A stretch of DNA of 64,000 nucleotides from Thaumasiovibrio sp047250365 (GCF_047250365.1 NZ_JBLBVL010000022.1:9167-73166), one strand, 5' to 3'. Shown: positions 24,601-33,683, counted from the stretch's first letter. Numbers and translations are program-made. The notes: a model not told the origin generated them from the sequence alone.

Positions 24601-25069
24601 CCGACTGACCACTGTCTAGCACCACTAAGTCAGGTGCTACTTGGGCGATACCGAGTGTAATTCCGCGCAACTGCAAGGCGATATAAGGCAAGATGCCGAT
24701 CACTGCGATAATAGTGACCAACACGGCGATCCCTTGCGACTTCCCATAGCGGGCAGCAATAAAATCAGCAATGGAGGTAATGTGCTCTCGCTTGGCGATC
24801 AGTATTATTCGGGCAAATACACGCCAGAACAGAGTAAAGACCAAGATAGGGGCAAAGTAGATAGGCAAAAACGACCACATGTTTTCGCTCGCTTGACCAA
24901 CCGTACCGAAAAAGCTCCACGAGGTGCAATATACCGCGATCGATAGGCTATATATCCAAGGTTGCCAACGAGCCAGCCACTGTGATCGCCGATCGGCATA
25001 CCAAGCAATTAAAAACAGCAGTCCCAAATACACCAATGAGACCGGAATCACCACCCATCCTTGTGACAT
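21623..25069 (-). CDS. crbS: Hybrid histidine kinase with sodium-symporter domain, probable CrbS
   Basis: A 1148-residue inner-membrane sensor. Residues about 1-480 form a sodium/solute symporter-like domain with 12-13 helices, followed by a linker, a PAS domain (about 625-740, GAIEHISQGIAVVDQ), a HisKA domain with phospho-acceptor His799 (AAVSHDLMQPLNAARLF), an HATPase domain (IWDDGPGISHDK, GLGLGLAIARG) and a C-terminal receiver with Asp1078 (VVLSDYHL). This layout is that of CrbS in Vibrio and MxtR in Pseudomonas, which with CrbR/ErdR switch on acs and acetate use. The symporter part may sense or carry the solute. It starts 97 bp after the MFS gene. Confidence 0.88.
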   Translation of the reverse strand: MSQGWVVIPVSLVYLGLLFLIAWYADRRSQWLARWQPWIYSLSIAVYCTSWSFFGTVGQASENMWSFLPIYFAPILVFTLFWRVFARIILIAKREHITSIADFIAARYGKSQGIAVLVTIIAVIGILPYIALQLRGITLGIAQVAPDLVVLDSGQSGFYAGVVAFGLAVFTVLFGTRHIDSTEHHRGMMTAVAFESVIKLVAFLLVGLFAVGVLFELPPEVIAESVSRREHPVKWGSMLIHTLLTVAAIFCLPRQFHTIVVENARAQDLHVARKVFPIYLFLMSLFVIPLAIAGGVLLPQVSADTYVINLPLATGHSSVALLAFIGGMSAASGMVIVSTIALAIMVSNDLVLPLLLRRMRISTGGFDQFAGLLLNIRRVLIALILLAAWGFYQVLVAIPSLSSIGFLSFAAVAQFFPALIGGIYWRDGNRKGVFCGLLGGFFIWLVTLMAQTQMLAGSPENNVLLWLLSPPAVVGLRDLSHVDWGMLLSLLVNSALYVLVSSYTRASLTERFQAGTFVGAPISDTDSSSVYQSRVTVAELEVLAGRFVGRQRARVAFQAYAEQSGVELLAQQQANAQLIRHTERVLAGIFGASSARLVLQSALQGRDMQLDEIATIVDEASELFDFSRGLLQGAIEHISQGIAVVDQKLLLVAWNQRYLELFDFPPGLVQVGRPIADVIRHNARNGLCGPGDPEKHVAKRVAYLRAGSPHTSSRVRDDGTVIEVQGNPMPGGGFVMSFTDITQFRQTADILKEANETLEARVQVRTRELESLNKRLVSATRNAEQMSQSKSRFLAAVSHDLMQPLNAARLFSSSLSEVANTEETRVLAKYIESSLGAAEDLITDLLDVSRLESGKLTARVVSFALSEVFETLGAEFGVLAQQQGINFKVVKTQAIIRSDPKLLRRALQNFLTNAFRYNPKGKVLLGCRRCNNGIQIQIWDDGPGISHDKQAEIFDEFTRGEAGQKTDHGLGLGLAIARGISRVLDHPLNMWSAVEQGTMFSLTVPRAAFVATKAAAELPAAGALSGLKVLCVDNEPAILLGMRTLLSRWGCQIQTAETVEDVSDILAQGWQPDVVLSDYHLADQQTGLQALQLCGQALENAFVGVLISADRTQATQDAAKANGYHFMSKPVKPIKLRNLLNQVPMQVE

Positions 25070-25166
25070 CGCGCAACATCCTTTTACATTTCCCTTACAA
25101 CAGGATAAGCACCTTTACACGCTGACTCTAGTACTAATTGTTGTTGCATCATCGGATTGAGAACCG

Positions 25167-26336
25167 TTAGTCCTTTTCCGCCGATCTCTGCGCACATAAC
25201 GGCCCATGACTCTGAATGCGAATAAAAAATACTGGAATAGCAAACAGTGCCATCACGAGGAAAACGTGTTGATGTAATACGGCATACAGCGGTCCACACA
25301 AAATGCTCAGTCCGCCCATCATCAAACCAAGGGGAATGGCGTTATACAGTGATTGCCATGCTACACGCTCACTTTCATGTTGTTGCTGTATATAACGAAT
25401 GGCCGCCAGATGCGCCACTGCAAAGGTAATACCATGCAACGATTGCGCTATGCTCAGCCACCAGACACTTGTGACTGTACCTAATAGCCCCCAGCGTATC
25501 ACCACCCCCATGGCTGCTAAGCGCATCATACGGTGAATCGGCCAAGTGAGGAAAAAGCGTCCACCAAACTGAAAGACGCCAATTTCGACCATCACACCAA
25601 TACTCCACAACACACCGATCAATGAATCGCTTACGCCAAGCTCACGCCATGAAATAGCACTGAATGCATAATAGGCGGCATGGCTACCTTGCAACAACGA
25701 GGTGATCAGCAAGAAACGCACCACGGTTCCACGACGAAATAACTGTCGCAGTGAGGGCCGCTTGGCTCGAGTTACGCTACTTATCGGTTGTAAAGTGGGA
25801 GTGCGGCAGCTTAGCAGCATTGCAGCTATCAGCCCGGCCAGCGCGAGCCATGGAATGACACTCTCACCATACTGCTCCGTCATGCTCCCCACCACCCAGT
25901 TACCCACCACAAAGGCAATCGAGCCCCATAAACGGGTACGACCATAGTCTAACTGCTGCTTTACCTGGTAATAGTTGGTTAAAGAGTCCCCCAATGGGAT
26001 CAATGGTGCGTAGCAAATATTAAACAGTATGGTGATCAGCGCCAAGAGCCAAAACTCCCCCCCAACAAACAGGTGCAGACCTACAACCACTGCGCTGGCT
26101 GCGGTGATCCAGCGGATAGCCGGCAACAATTGCTCTGGGCGATAAATACGTGGCGTTAACAGCAAGTTGCACCCAGCCCGAGTAATCAATCCCAGCCCGG
26201 TTAACAACCCTATCTCCTTTGCTTCCATTCCCATAAAAGCAAACCAAACAGCCCAAAAGGGTAAATAAATACCGTAACTAAAAAAGAAACCAAAAAGGTA
26301 TTGAGAGGTGTAGGCATAGGGAGATGGGCGTAACAT
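25167..26336 (-). CDS. MFS transporter of the HcaT/phenylpropionate-permease-like family
   Basis: A 389-residue protein with 12 predicted helices. The start at 26336 has AAGGATTA 7 bp upstream; the longer frame adds 24 residues with no ribosome site. The start (SQYLFGFFFSYGIYLPFWAVWFAFMG) with conserved YFPFW-like segment resembles the MFS_1_like family that includes E. coli HcaT and YfcJ-like permeases. The substrate is unknown. It reads toward crbS on the same strand and could be co-transcribed with it. It is divergent from the DUF294 gene. Confidence 0.78.
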   Translation of the reverse strand: MLRPSPYAYTSQYLFGFFFSYGIYLPFWAVWFAFMGMEAKEIGLLTGLGLITRAGCNLLLTPRIYRPEQLLPAIRWITAASAVVVGLHLFVGGEFWLLALITILFNICYAPLIPLGDSLTNYYQVKQQLDYGRTRLWGSIAFVVGNWVVGSMTEQYGESVIPWLALAGLIAAMLLSCRTPTLQPISSVTRAKRPSLRQLFRRGTVVRFLLITSLLQGSHAAYYAFSAISWRELGVSDSLIGVLWSIGVMVEIGVFQFGGRFFLTWPIHRMMRLAAMGVVIRWGLLGTVTSVWWLSIAQSLHGITFAVAHLAAIRYIQQQHESERVAWQSLYNAIPLGLMMGGLSILCGPLYAVLHQHVFLVMALFAIPVFFIRIQSHGPLCAQRSAEKD

Positions 26337-26512
26337 TGAATAATCCTTATACTTGATAACGCATCGCGAACAGCAGACTTCTTTCGCCCGCATTATGCCT
26401 GACCACACTCACTGTCGCACCATTATTCATCCGCATAGACTAAAGTCGGCTAGAGCCTTTGCCTTCCGTGGTACACACTATCTAATAGAATCTTCGGCTT
26501 TATGGAGTCAGA

Positions 26513-28303
26513 ATGCCTGAGAAATTTGATACCAGCTTAGCGCCATTTAACCGCCTCTCTTCCGCGCAGCAAAAGCAGCTCAAGCACGCCCTAGATGTTG
26601 CCTATTATCGTGAAGGCGATACGCTTATCGACGGCGGGCAAACATGTCAGTCGTTATTCATTATCATCAAAGGGGTGGTAGAAGAGCGTGATAACGATAG
26701 CGGTACACTTTTCAGTCATTACACTCAAGATGACCTCTTTGATGTACGTGCGCAATTTGAACCTCAGTGTAAACATAGCTATGTCGCTCTTGAAGATACG
26801 CTCTGTTATCTGCTCAGCAAGGCATGCTTTATTGAGCTCTATCAGGCCAATGCGGACTTCGCCGCTTACTTTGATAGCAACCTAGCTGCGCGACAACAGC
26901 TCCTTGAAACGGCGCATCAACAGCAAAACTTGGCGGAATTTATCTTAACTCGCATTGATGAAGACAATATCCAACCCTGCATTGTGATTGATGAGGCCAC
27001 CACCCTCTATCAAGCAACACTGCGCATGCAGCAAGACAATATCGATTGCGCCTTTGTGCAGATGCCGAATGAGATTGGCATCATCACCCGCACCGATCTA
27101 TTACATGCTACCTTACTCGATCACAATAATGCCGAGACGCCGGTCGGTCAGATCGCAACCACGCCAGTCGTCAGCGTGCGCTTCGGTGAGTACTTATTTA
27201 ATGCCACCATGGCGATGACGCGTAATAAGGTAAAGCGCGTGCTGGTGATGCGTGATGACGACATCGCTGGCATGCTCGATTTGACGCAGATCCTCAGTCT
27301 ATTCTCCACTCACTCTCATGTACTGACGCTGCGTATCGCCCGTGCAGAAACCATTGATGAGCTGGCCTTGGCAGCCAATAGCCAACCAAAGCTAGTACAA
27401 ACATTACTCAATAACGGTATCCACACCCGCTTTGTGATGGAACTTATCGCCTCCGTCAATGAACGCATCATAGAAAAAGCCTTTCAGCTCCATGTCCCTA
27501 TCGAAATGCAACAACACTGTTGCCTTATCGTGATGGGCTCAGAAGGGCGCGGTGAACAAATCTTAAAAACCGATCAAGACAACGCACTCATACTGCGCAA
27601 TGACATCGAGTGGCCGGATGCACAGGCGTGTATGGCACGTTTATCACAAACCTTAATCCACCTTGGCTACCCGCCTTGCCCCGGGAATGTCATGGTCAAT
27701 AACCCACAATGGGTTAAGTCGCAGCAACAGTGGCAAAAACAGATAGTACAAGCGAAAGCTCGCGGCACAGATGAAAGCTTGTATTCTCTCGCCATTTTGG
27801 CCGATGCTCATCCGGTGGCTGGCAACTTATCACTGTTCAATAGCCTCGCGCATACGCTGCAAAGGGAGATGAAACAGCAGCAGTTATTGCTGGCCACCTT
27901 TGTGCGGCCCGCCCTGCAGTTTAGCGTGCCTCTCACCCTTTTCGGCAAATTGAAAAAAAGCCATCAGGGCTTAGACATAAAAAAAGGCGGCATCTTTCCT
28001 ATCGTGCATGGTGTGCGAACAGTAAGCCTAGAAAAGGGGATCGATGTCACCAACACGTTCTTGCGCCTTGAGGCCTTGCTGCAGCAAGGCGTTCTTGAAG
28101 CGGATACCGTGGCCAACCTTAGCGAAGCATTGAAGCTATTTATTAAGCTACGTTTACGCCAACAACTGAATGATCCCAGTGCAGGGACCATTTTGCACAC
28201 AGAAAGCCTAGAACGCAGTGAGCGGGACCTATTACGCCACAGCCTGCATGTCGTTAAGAAGTTCCAGCAATGGCTGGCGTTTCATTATCAAATACGCGAT
28301 TAA
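26513..28303 (+). CDS. Cyclic-nucleotide/CBS/DUF294 putative nucleotidyltransferase
   Basis: A 596-residue cytoplasmic protein with four parts: a cyclic-nucleotide-binding-like domain (about 15-125), a CBS pair (about 140-265), a DUF294 nucleotidyltransferase-like domain (about 295-430; VMGSEGRGEQILKTDQDNAL carries the GSxGRxE and DxD pattern) and a DUF294 C-terminal helical domain (about 460-596). Relatives resemble GlnD-like enzymes and are often beside acetate-metabolism or symporter genes. It may sense nucleotides and modify a partner. The following exonuclease gene starts 11 bp after its stop, so they form an operon. Confidence 0.87.
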   Translation: MPEKFDTSLAPFNRLSSAQQKQLKHALDVAYYREGDTLIDGGQTCQSLFIIIKGVVEERDNDSGTLFSHYTQDDLFDVRAQFEPQCKHSYVALEDTLCYLLSKACFIELYQANADFAAYFDSNLAARQQLLETAHQQQNLAEFILTRIDEDNIQPCIVIDEATTLYQATLRMQQDNIDCAFVQMPNEIGIITRTDLLHATLLDHNNAETPVGQIATTPVVSVRFGEYLFNATMAMTRNKVKRVLVMRDDDIAGMLDLTQILSLFSTHSHVLTLRIARAETIDELALAANSQPKLVQTLLNNGIHTRFVMELIASVNERIIEKAFQLHVPIEMQQHCCLIVMGSEGRGEQILKTDQDNALILRNDIEWPDAQACMARLSQTLIHLGYPPCPGNVMVNNPQWVKSQQQWQKQIVQAKARGTDESLYSLAILADAHPVAGNLSLFNSLAHTLQREMKQQQLLLATFVRPALQFSVPLTLFGKLKKSHQGLDIKKGGIFPIVHGVRTVSLEKGIDVTNTFLRLEALLQQGVLEADTVANLSEALKLFIKLRLRQQLNDPSAGTILHTESLERSERDLLRHSLHVVKKFQQWLAFHYQIRD

Positions 28304-28314
28304 GAGGGTTATCC

Positions 28315-28938
28315 ATGAACATTGTCACTCGCTGTTGGTATCGGCACAAATTACGCGCTTCATCATACCGTTCTTTATTCGAACGCTATAAAGGGGATGA
28401 ACTTGTTTCACTCGACTGTGAAACCACCAGCCTCAACCCTAACAGTGCCGAACTGGTGACGATTGCTGCAACGAAGATCCAAGCCAATCGGATTCTGACC
28501 AGCCAATCTCTCACCTTAACTCTTCAAGCCCCTAGCAGCCTAAATGCGGATTCTGTCACCATACACCGTTTACGGCATCAGGATCTTCATCAGGGCCAAT
28601 CAGTAGAAAGCGCCCTCAGCGAACTGATGGCGTTTATTGGCAACCGCCCTCTGGTGGGGTATCACATCCGCTATGATAAACAGATACTCGATCGGTACTT
28701 TAAACGTTACTTCGACTTCCCACTGCCCAATCGCTTAGTCGAAGTCTCGACCCTTTATCATCAGCGCTTAGATCGGATATTGCCTAATGCCTATTGCGAT
28801 CTCTCCCTCGACGCCATCAGTCGCCAACTCAATCTTCCCATTCCGGATAGGCACGATGCATTAGAAGATGCAATTACCGCAGCCCTTATCTACGTTCGTC
28901 TAACTCACGGGGGTTTGTCACTAAACTCGCGCCCCTAA
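28315..28938 (+). CDS. DEDDh 3'-5' exonuclease family protein
   Basis: A 207-residue protein similar to the DnaQ/PolC epsilon-like exonucleases. Motif I is LVSLDCETTSLNP, motif II lies in LVGYHIRYDKQILDRYF, and motif III is HDALEDAITAALI (the DEDDh His-x4-Asp). I took the ATG at 28315, 11 bp after the DUF294 stop, with AGAGGG before it. The partnership with a cNMP/CBS/DUF294 gene is common in Vibrio and Pseudomonas. It is probably not the replicative epsilon subunit, given its small size and context. Function in vivo unknown. Confidence 0.85.
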   Translation: MNIVTRCWYRHKLRASSYRSLFERYKGDELVSLDCETTSLNPNSAELVTIAATKIQANRILTSQSLTLTLQAPSSLNADSVTIHRLRHQDLHQGQSVESALSELMAFIGNRPLVGYHIRYDKQILDRYFKRYFDFPLPNRLVEVSTLYHQRLDRILPNAYCDLSLDAISRQLNLPIPDRHDALEDAITAALIYVRLTHGGLSLNSRP

Positions 28939-29100
28939 CCGATTGAAATAAGGTGGTAACAGCGTCAATAGCCCCATTAAGTCGATAATCGCTGGTCATG
29001 ATATATCCGAAAGTCTAATTGCCGTTCTAGCCAAGATCCGTCACTTTTATTAATACAAATCAAGAGGAATCCCGCCGCAAGAGGCAGAAAGGAGATCAGG

Positions 29101-31050
29101 ATGAGCGAAGGCCATATCTACCCCGTACAACCCGAGTTAGCGACAGCAGCACATATTGACGATGTTAAATACCGTGAAATGTACCAGCAATCTGTGGTTA
29201 ATCCAGAGGGGTTTTGGCGCGAGCACGGGCAGATTGTCGACTGGATGACCCCCTTCACGAAAGTTAAATCGACCTCATTCGATACGGGTCATGTCGGCAT
29301 TAAGTGGTTTGAAGATGGTGAGTTAAATGTCTCAGTTAACTGTATTGATCGTCACCTCGAAAGCCGCGGTGATCAAGTGGCCATTATCTGGGAAGGCGAT
29401 GATCCTAACGACGACGCTACCCTGACCTATCGCGATTTGCATGAGCAAGTTTGCAAGTTTGCCAATGCCTTAAAAAGCCAAGGCGTTCGCAAAGGCGATG
29501 TCGTCTGTCTCTACATGCCGATGGTCGCCGAAGCTGCTATTGCGATGCTGGCTTGTACCCGTATAGGCGCCGTGCATACCATCGTCTTTGGTGGCTTCTC
29601 CCCTGAAGCACTCTCTGGCCGTATCATCGATTCGGACGCCAAAGTGGTCATTACTGCTGACGAAGGCGTACGAGGGGGTCGAGCTGTACCTCTGAAGAAA
29701 AATGTTGATGAAGCGTTGACCAACCCTGACGTCAAAACCGTTGAAAAAGTCATCGTCTTCCAACGTACTGGCAATGACGTAGAATGGCACAGCCACCGCG
29801 ACGTCTGGTGGCATGAAGCCACTGCCGTTGCGTCAAGCAACTGCGAGCCTGAGCCAATGAATGCGGAAGATCCGTTATTTATCCTCTATACCTCCGGCTC
29901 AACAGGGAAACCCAAAGGTGTACTCCATAGCACTGGTGGGTATCTCGTTTATGCCACCATGACCTTCAAGTATGTTTTCGACTATCAAGAAGGCGACATC
30001 TACTGGTGTACCGCCGATGTCGGGTGGATCACCGGACACAGCTACCTTGTCTATGGCCCACTGTCTAATGGTGCGACCACGATTTTATTTGAAGGTGTAC
30101 CAAATTACCCTGATGTAAATCGCATGAGTCAAGTGGTAGACAAGCATCAAGTCTCTATTCTCTATACTGCTCCTACCGCCATTCGTGCCTTAATGGCAAA
30201 GGGCGAAGAAGCGATTAAAGATACCCAGCGCAGTTCACTGCGTATTATGGGCTCAGTTGGCGAACCAATAAACCCCGAAGCTTGGGAGTGGTACCATCGC
30301 ACCATCGGTGATAGCCGTTGCCCAATCGTCGACACATGGTGGCAAACCGAAACTGGCGGTATCTTAATCACGCCATTGCCTGGCGCCACCGCACTCAAGC
30401 CCGGTTCAGCCACGCGTCCTTTCTTTGGCGTACAACCTGCCTTGGTCGATAATATGGGGAACCTACTAGATGGTGCAACAGAAGGTAACCTCGTTATCCT
30501 CGATTCGTGGCCGGGCCAAATGCGTACTGTCTATGGTGACCATGATCGCTTTGAACAGACTTACTTCTCTACCTTTAAAGGCATGTACTTCACTGGTGAC
30601 GGCGCGCGCCGCGACGAAGATGGTTACTATTGGATTACCGGCCGTGTCGATGACGTATTAAATGTCTCTGGCCACCGCATGGGTACGGCTGAAATTGAAT
30701 CAGCGTTAGTTGCTTTCGACAAAATCGCCGAAGCAGCAATTGTCGGCGTTCCTCATGATATCAAAGGCCAAGCTATCTATGCCTACATCACCTTGAACGC
30801 CGGTGAAATCCCCAGTGCTGAACTACATAAAGAAGTCAAAGAGTGGGTGCGAAAAGAGATAGGTCCAATCGCAACCCCTGATTTTCTGCACTGGACTGAT
30901 GCACTGCCAAAAACACGTTCAGGCAAAATCATGCGCCGCATTCTGCGTAAAATTGCCACCGGCGACACCAGTAACTTAGGTGATACCTCTACCTTGGCCG
31001 ATCCAAGTGTTGTCGACAAGCTCATTGCTGAGAAACAGCAAGTGCTATAA
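29101..31050 (+). CDS. acs: Acetyl-CoA synthetase
   Basis: Acs activates acetate with ATP and CoA through an acetyl-AMP intermediate, allowing acetate scavenging. The 649-residue protein matches the family length. It carries the AMP-binding motif YTSGSTGKPKG (about residue 265), WWQTETGG, the TGDGARRDEDGYYWITGR hinge region and PKTRSGKIMRR with Lys609, the lysine that protein acetyltransferases and sirtuins use for control. GGAGATCAGG precedes the ATG. It lies about 4 kb from the crbS-like gene, whose system activates acs in related bacteria. It is monocistronic, with a terminator after it. Confidence 0.98.
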   Translation: MSEGHIYPVQPELATAAHIDDVKYREMYQQSVVNPEGFWREHGQIVDWMTPFTKVKSTSFDTGHVGIKWFEDGELNVSVNCIDRHLESRGDQVAIIWEGDDPNDDATLTYRDLHEQVCKFANALKSQGVRKGDVVCLYMPMVAEAAIAMLACTRIGAVHTIVFGGFSPEALSGRIIDSDAKVVITADEGVRGGRAVPLKKNVDEALTNPDVKTVEKVIVFQRTGNDVEWHSHRDVWWHEATAVASSNCEPEPMNAEDPLFILYTSGSTGKPKGVLHSTGGYLVYATMTFKYVFDYQEGDIYWCTADVGWITGHSYLVYGPLSNGATTILFEGVPNYPDVNRMSQVVDKHQVSILYTAPTAIRALMAKGEEAIKDTQRSSLRIMGSVGEPINPEAWEWYHRTIGDSRCPIVDTWWQTETGGILITPLPGATALKPGSATRPFFGVQPALVDNMGNLLDGATEGNLVILDSWPGQMRTVYGDHDRFEQTYFSTFKGMYFTGDGARRDEDGYYWITGRVDDVLNVSGHRMGTAEIESALVAFDKIAEAAIVGVPHDIKGQAIYAYITLNAGEIPSAELHKEVKEWVRKEIGPIATPDFLHWTDALPKTRSGKIMRRILRKIATGDTSNLGDTSTLADPSVVDKLIAEKQQVL

Positions 31051-31081
31051 CAGGTTACCAAATAACGTAATACACTCCTTT

Positions 31082-31106
31082 GCCGCCTCTCTGAGGCGGC
31101 TTTTTT
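31082..31106 (+). terminator. Terminator of acs
   Basis: GCCGCCTC and GAGGCGGC form an 8-bp perfect stem with a short loop followed by TTTTTT, about 30 bp after the acs stop. Confidence 0.93.
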
Positions 31107-31372
31107 GTGAGCACCACTCCAGTTTCGACATAAATCAGTACAAAAATCGAGCAGGCGTGTCGTTATTATGTCTAATCAATAGATATTCACCATTGAACAA
31201 ATTAGAAGCTTTTGATGAGATAAGACCAGTATTTTGCTGCGATTTGCAGCGAATTCTCTATAATTGCAGGAAAACCAAGAAAGACACCTATGCTTCGTTA
31301 AAACTCACTATGCTATGAGCGTAATTTCAAGTTAACTACTTTTACCTGCATTTTAAATGGATTATACCAAAT
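31107..31372. promoter_or_regulatory. Region upstream of aroQ-accBC with a candidate promoter
   Basis: About 265 bp (322 bp counting the terminator) without a gene. A perfect TATAAT lies at 31259-31264, with TTGCTG 19 bp upstream as a weak -35. If used, it leaves a leader of about 100 nt before aroQ. I see no hairpin or operator. Confidence 0.4.
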
Positions 31373-31825
31373 ATGCCTGCAAATCGACGCATTTTGTTAA
31401 TAAATGGACCTAACCTGAACCTACTGGGCACGCGTGAGCCAGGGCACTACGGCAATGATAGCCTTGATGCCATCGTTACACGGCTGAAAAAGCAAGCCCA
31501 AGCAGCCAATGTAGACTTGCAGCATGTTCAGTCAAATGCCGAACATTTGATTATCGACGCTATTCATCAGGCGTTAGGTCAGGTTGATTTTATTATCATC
31601 AACCCTGCCGCATTTACTCATACCAGTGTTGCGATACGTGATGCCTTGCTGGGCGTTGCTATCCCTTTTATCGAAGTGCACCTATCCAACGTTCATGCGC
31701 GAGAACCTTTCCGTCATCACTCCTACTTATCAGATAAAGCTGAAGGGGTTATTTGCGGGCTGGGCGCGCAGGGCTATGAATTTGCGTTAACTGCCGCCTT
31801 GGGTAGCCTTAACGCAACCAAATAA
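31373..31825 (+). CDS. aroQ: Type II 3-dehydroquinate dehydratase
   Basis: AroQ removes water from 3-dehydroquinate to give 3-dehydroshikimate in the shikimate pathway. The 150-residue protein has LINGPNLNLLGTREP, with the catalytic tyrosine region GHYGNDSLD just after, and the IEVHLSNVHAREPFRHHS block with catalytic His. It forms dodecamers in the cytoplasm. The ribosome site is not clear. accB begins 48 bp downstream; aroQ-accB-accC is a common order in Vibrionaceae and Pseudomonas. Confidence 0.97.
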   Translation: MPANRRILLINGPNLNLLGTREPGHYGNDSLDAIVTRLKKQAQAANVDLQHVQSNAEHLIIDAIHQALGQVDFIIINPAAFTHTSVAIRDALLGVAIPFIEVHLSNVHAREPFRHHSYLSDKAEGVICGLGAQGYEFALTAALGSLNATK

Positions 31826-31873
31826 CGCAACTGAGTTAACTCAGTATCACCAACAATTTATAGAGAAATAGAC

Positions 31874-32326
31874 ATGGACATTCGTAAAATTAAAAAACTG
31901 ATTGAGCTGGTTGAAGAGTCTGGCATTAGCGAACTAGAAATTTCTGAAGGTGAAGAGTCAGTGCGTATCAGCCGTGCTGCAACGGTTGCCGCTCCAGTTC
32001 AATATGCCCCTGCTCCAACAGCAGCACCGGCACCTGTTGCTGTTACTCACGCCGAGGTTCCTGCAACACCAGCAGAAACACCAGCGGTAAGCGGGCATCA
32101 AGTTCTGTCACCAATGGTTGGTACCTTCTATCGCTCACCGAGCCCAGAAGCCGGATCATTTGTCGAAATCGGTAGCCAAGTGAATATTGGTGATACGCTG
32201 TGCATTGTTGAAGCAATGAAAATGATGAACCAGATTGAAACTGACAAGGCTGGGGTTGTTAAAGCTATTTTGGCCAACGATGGTGATGCGATTGAGTTCG
32301 ATCAACCACTGTTTGTGATCGAATAA
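31874..32326 (+). CDS. accB: Biotin carboxyl carrier protein of acetyl-CoA carboxylase
   Basis: AccB carries biotin between the carboxylase and carboxyltransferase parts of acetyl-CoA carboxylase, the first step of fatty-acid synthesis. The 150-residue protein has an N-terminal helical part, a Pro/Ala-rich linker (about 40-75) and the C-terminal biotinyl domain with EAMKMMN, where Lys116 is biotinylated. accC starts 13 bp after it, so the genes are coupled. Confidence 0.98.
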   Translation: MDIRKIKKLIELVEESGISELEISEGEESVRISRAATVAAPVQYAPAPTAAPAPVAVTHAEVPATPAETPAVSGHQVLSPMVGTFYRSPSPEAGSFVEIGSQVNIGDTLCIVEAMKMMNQIETDKAGVVKAILANDGDAIEFDQPLFVIE

Positions 32327-32339
32327 TCGCGGAGCGACT

Positions 32340-33683
32340 ATGTTAGATAAATTAGTAATCGCCAACCGCGGCGAAATCGCCTTGCGCATTTTGCGAGCAT
32401 GTAAAGAGCTTGGTATTAAAACGGTCGCTGTTCACTCAACAGCCGATAGAGACCTAAAGCACGTTCTATTAGCTGATGAAGCGATCTGTATTGGTCCTGC
32501 CAGCGGAATGGAAAGTTACCTGAATATTCCACGCATTATTGCTGCCGCAGAGATCACTGGCGCAGTGGCTATCCACCCTGGCTATGGCTTTCTGTCAGAG
32601 AATGCCGATTTTGCAGAGCAAGTGGAACGCAGTGGCTTTATTTTTGTCGGTCCGAAAGCAGAAACGATCCGCTTAATGGGTGACAAAGTCTCTGCCATTA
32701 CCGCAATGAAAAAAGCTGGCGTACCTTGTGTTCCAGGATCTGATGGTCCACTGGATGATGATAATACCAAGAACCGCGCCTTTGCTAAGCGCATCGGCTA
32801 TCCCGTTATCATTAAAGCGTCTGGCGGCGGCGGTGGTCGTGGTATGCGTGTGGTACGCAGTGATGCAGACTTGGTTGAATCGATCGCAATGACCCGCGCA
32901 GAAGCAAAAGCGTGTTTCAATAATGACATGGTTTACATGGAGAAATACCTTGAAAACCCACGTCATATCGAAGTGCAAGTTATTGCCGACGGCCAAGGTG
33001 GTGCGATTCATTTAGGTGAGCGTGACTGCTCTATGCAGCGTCGTCACCAAAAGGTGGTTGAGGAAGCACCGGCACCAGGCATCACCGAAGAGATGCGTAA
33101 GTACATTGGTGAGCGTTGTACTCGTGCTTGTCTAGAGATCGGCTATCGTGGCGCGGGCACATTTGAATTCCTATATGAAAACGGCGAGTTCTACTTCATT
33201 GAGATGAACACCCGTATTCAAGTAGAGCACCCAGTAACAGAAATGGTGACTGGCGTTGACCTTATCAAAGAGCAGCTACGCATTGCAGCAGGACAGCCGT
33301 TATCATTCACTCAAGATGATATCCAAATTCGTGGCCATGCCGTTGAATGCCGTATCAACGCCGAAGACCCTGAGCGCTTCTTGCCTTGTCCGGGGAAAAT
33401 TGATCGCTTCCATTCACCGGGTGGCATGGGCGTACGTTGGGAGTCGCATATCTACACGGGCTATACTGTTCCGCCTTACTATGACTCCATGATCGGTAAA
33501 CTGATCTGCTTTGGTGAAAACCGTGATGTTGCCATTTCACGCATGAAAAATGCACTCAGTGAAATGATCATTGGTGGTATCAAAACCAATATCCCGCTAC
33601 AGCTTGATATTATGAAAGACGAAAACTTCCAGCATGGTGGTGCAAACATCCACTACCTTGAGAAAAAACTCGGCTTACAATAG
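32340..33683 (+). CDS. accC: Biotin carboxylase subunit of acetyl-CoA carboxylase
   Basis: AccC carboxylates biotin on AccB using ATP and bicarbonate. The 447-residue protein has the ATP-grasp fold: N-terminal LDKLVIANRGEIALRI, the glycine-rich loop KASGGGGGRGMRVV (about residue 160), and the active-site FIEMNTRIQVEHPVTE (about residue 285). The length equals the usual 449. It is the last gene of the aroQ-accB-accC group and is followed by a terminator. Confidence 0.98.
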   Translation: MLDKLVIANRGEIALRILRACKELGIKTVAVHSTADRDLKHVLLADEAICIGPASGMESYLNIPRIIAAAEITGAVAIHPGYGFLSENADFAEQVERSGFIFVGPKAETIRLMGDKVSAITAMKKAGVPCVPGSDGPLDDDNTKNRAFAKRIGYPVIIKASGGGGGRGMRVVRSDADLVESIAMTRAEAKACFNNDMVYMEKYLENPRHIEVQVIADGQGGAIHLGERDCSMQRRHQKVVEEAPAPGITEEMRKYIGERCTRACLEIGYRGAGTFEFLYENGEFYFIEMNTRIQVEHPVTEMVTGVDLIKEQLRIAAGQPLSFTQDDIQIRGHAVECRINAEDPERFLPCPGKIDRFHSPGGMGVRWESHIYTGYTVPPYYDSMIGKLICFGENRDVAISRMKNALSEMIIGGIKTNIPLQLDIMKDENFQHGGANIHYLEKKLGLQ

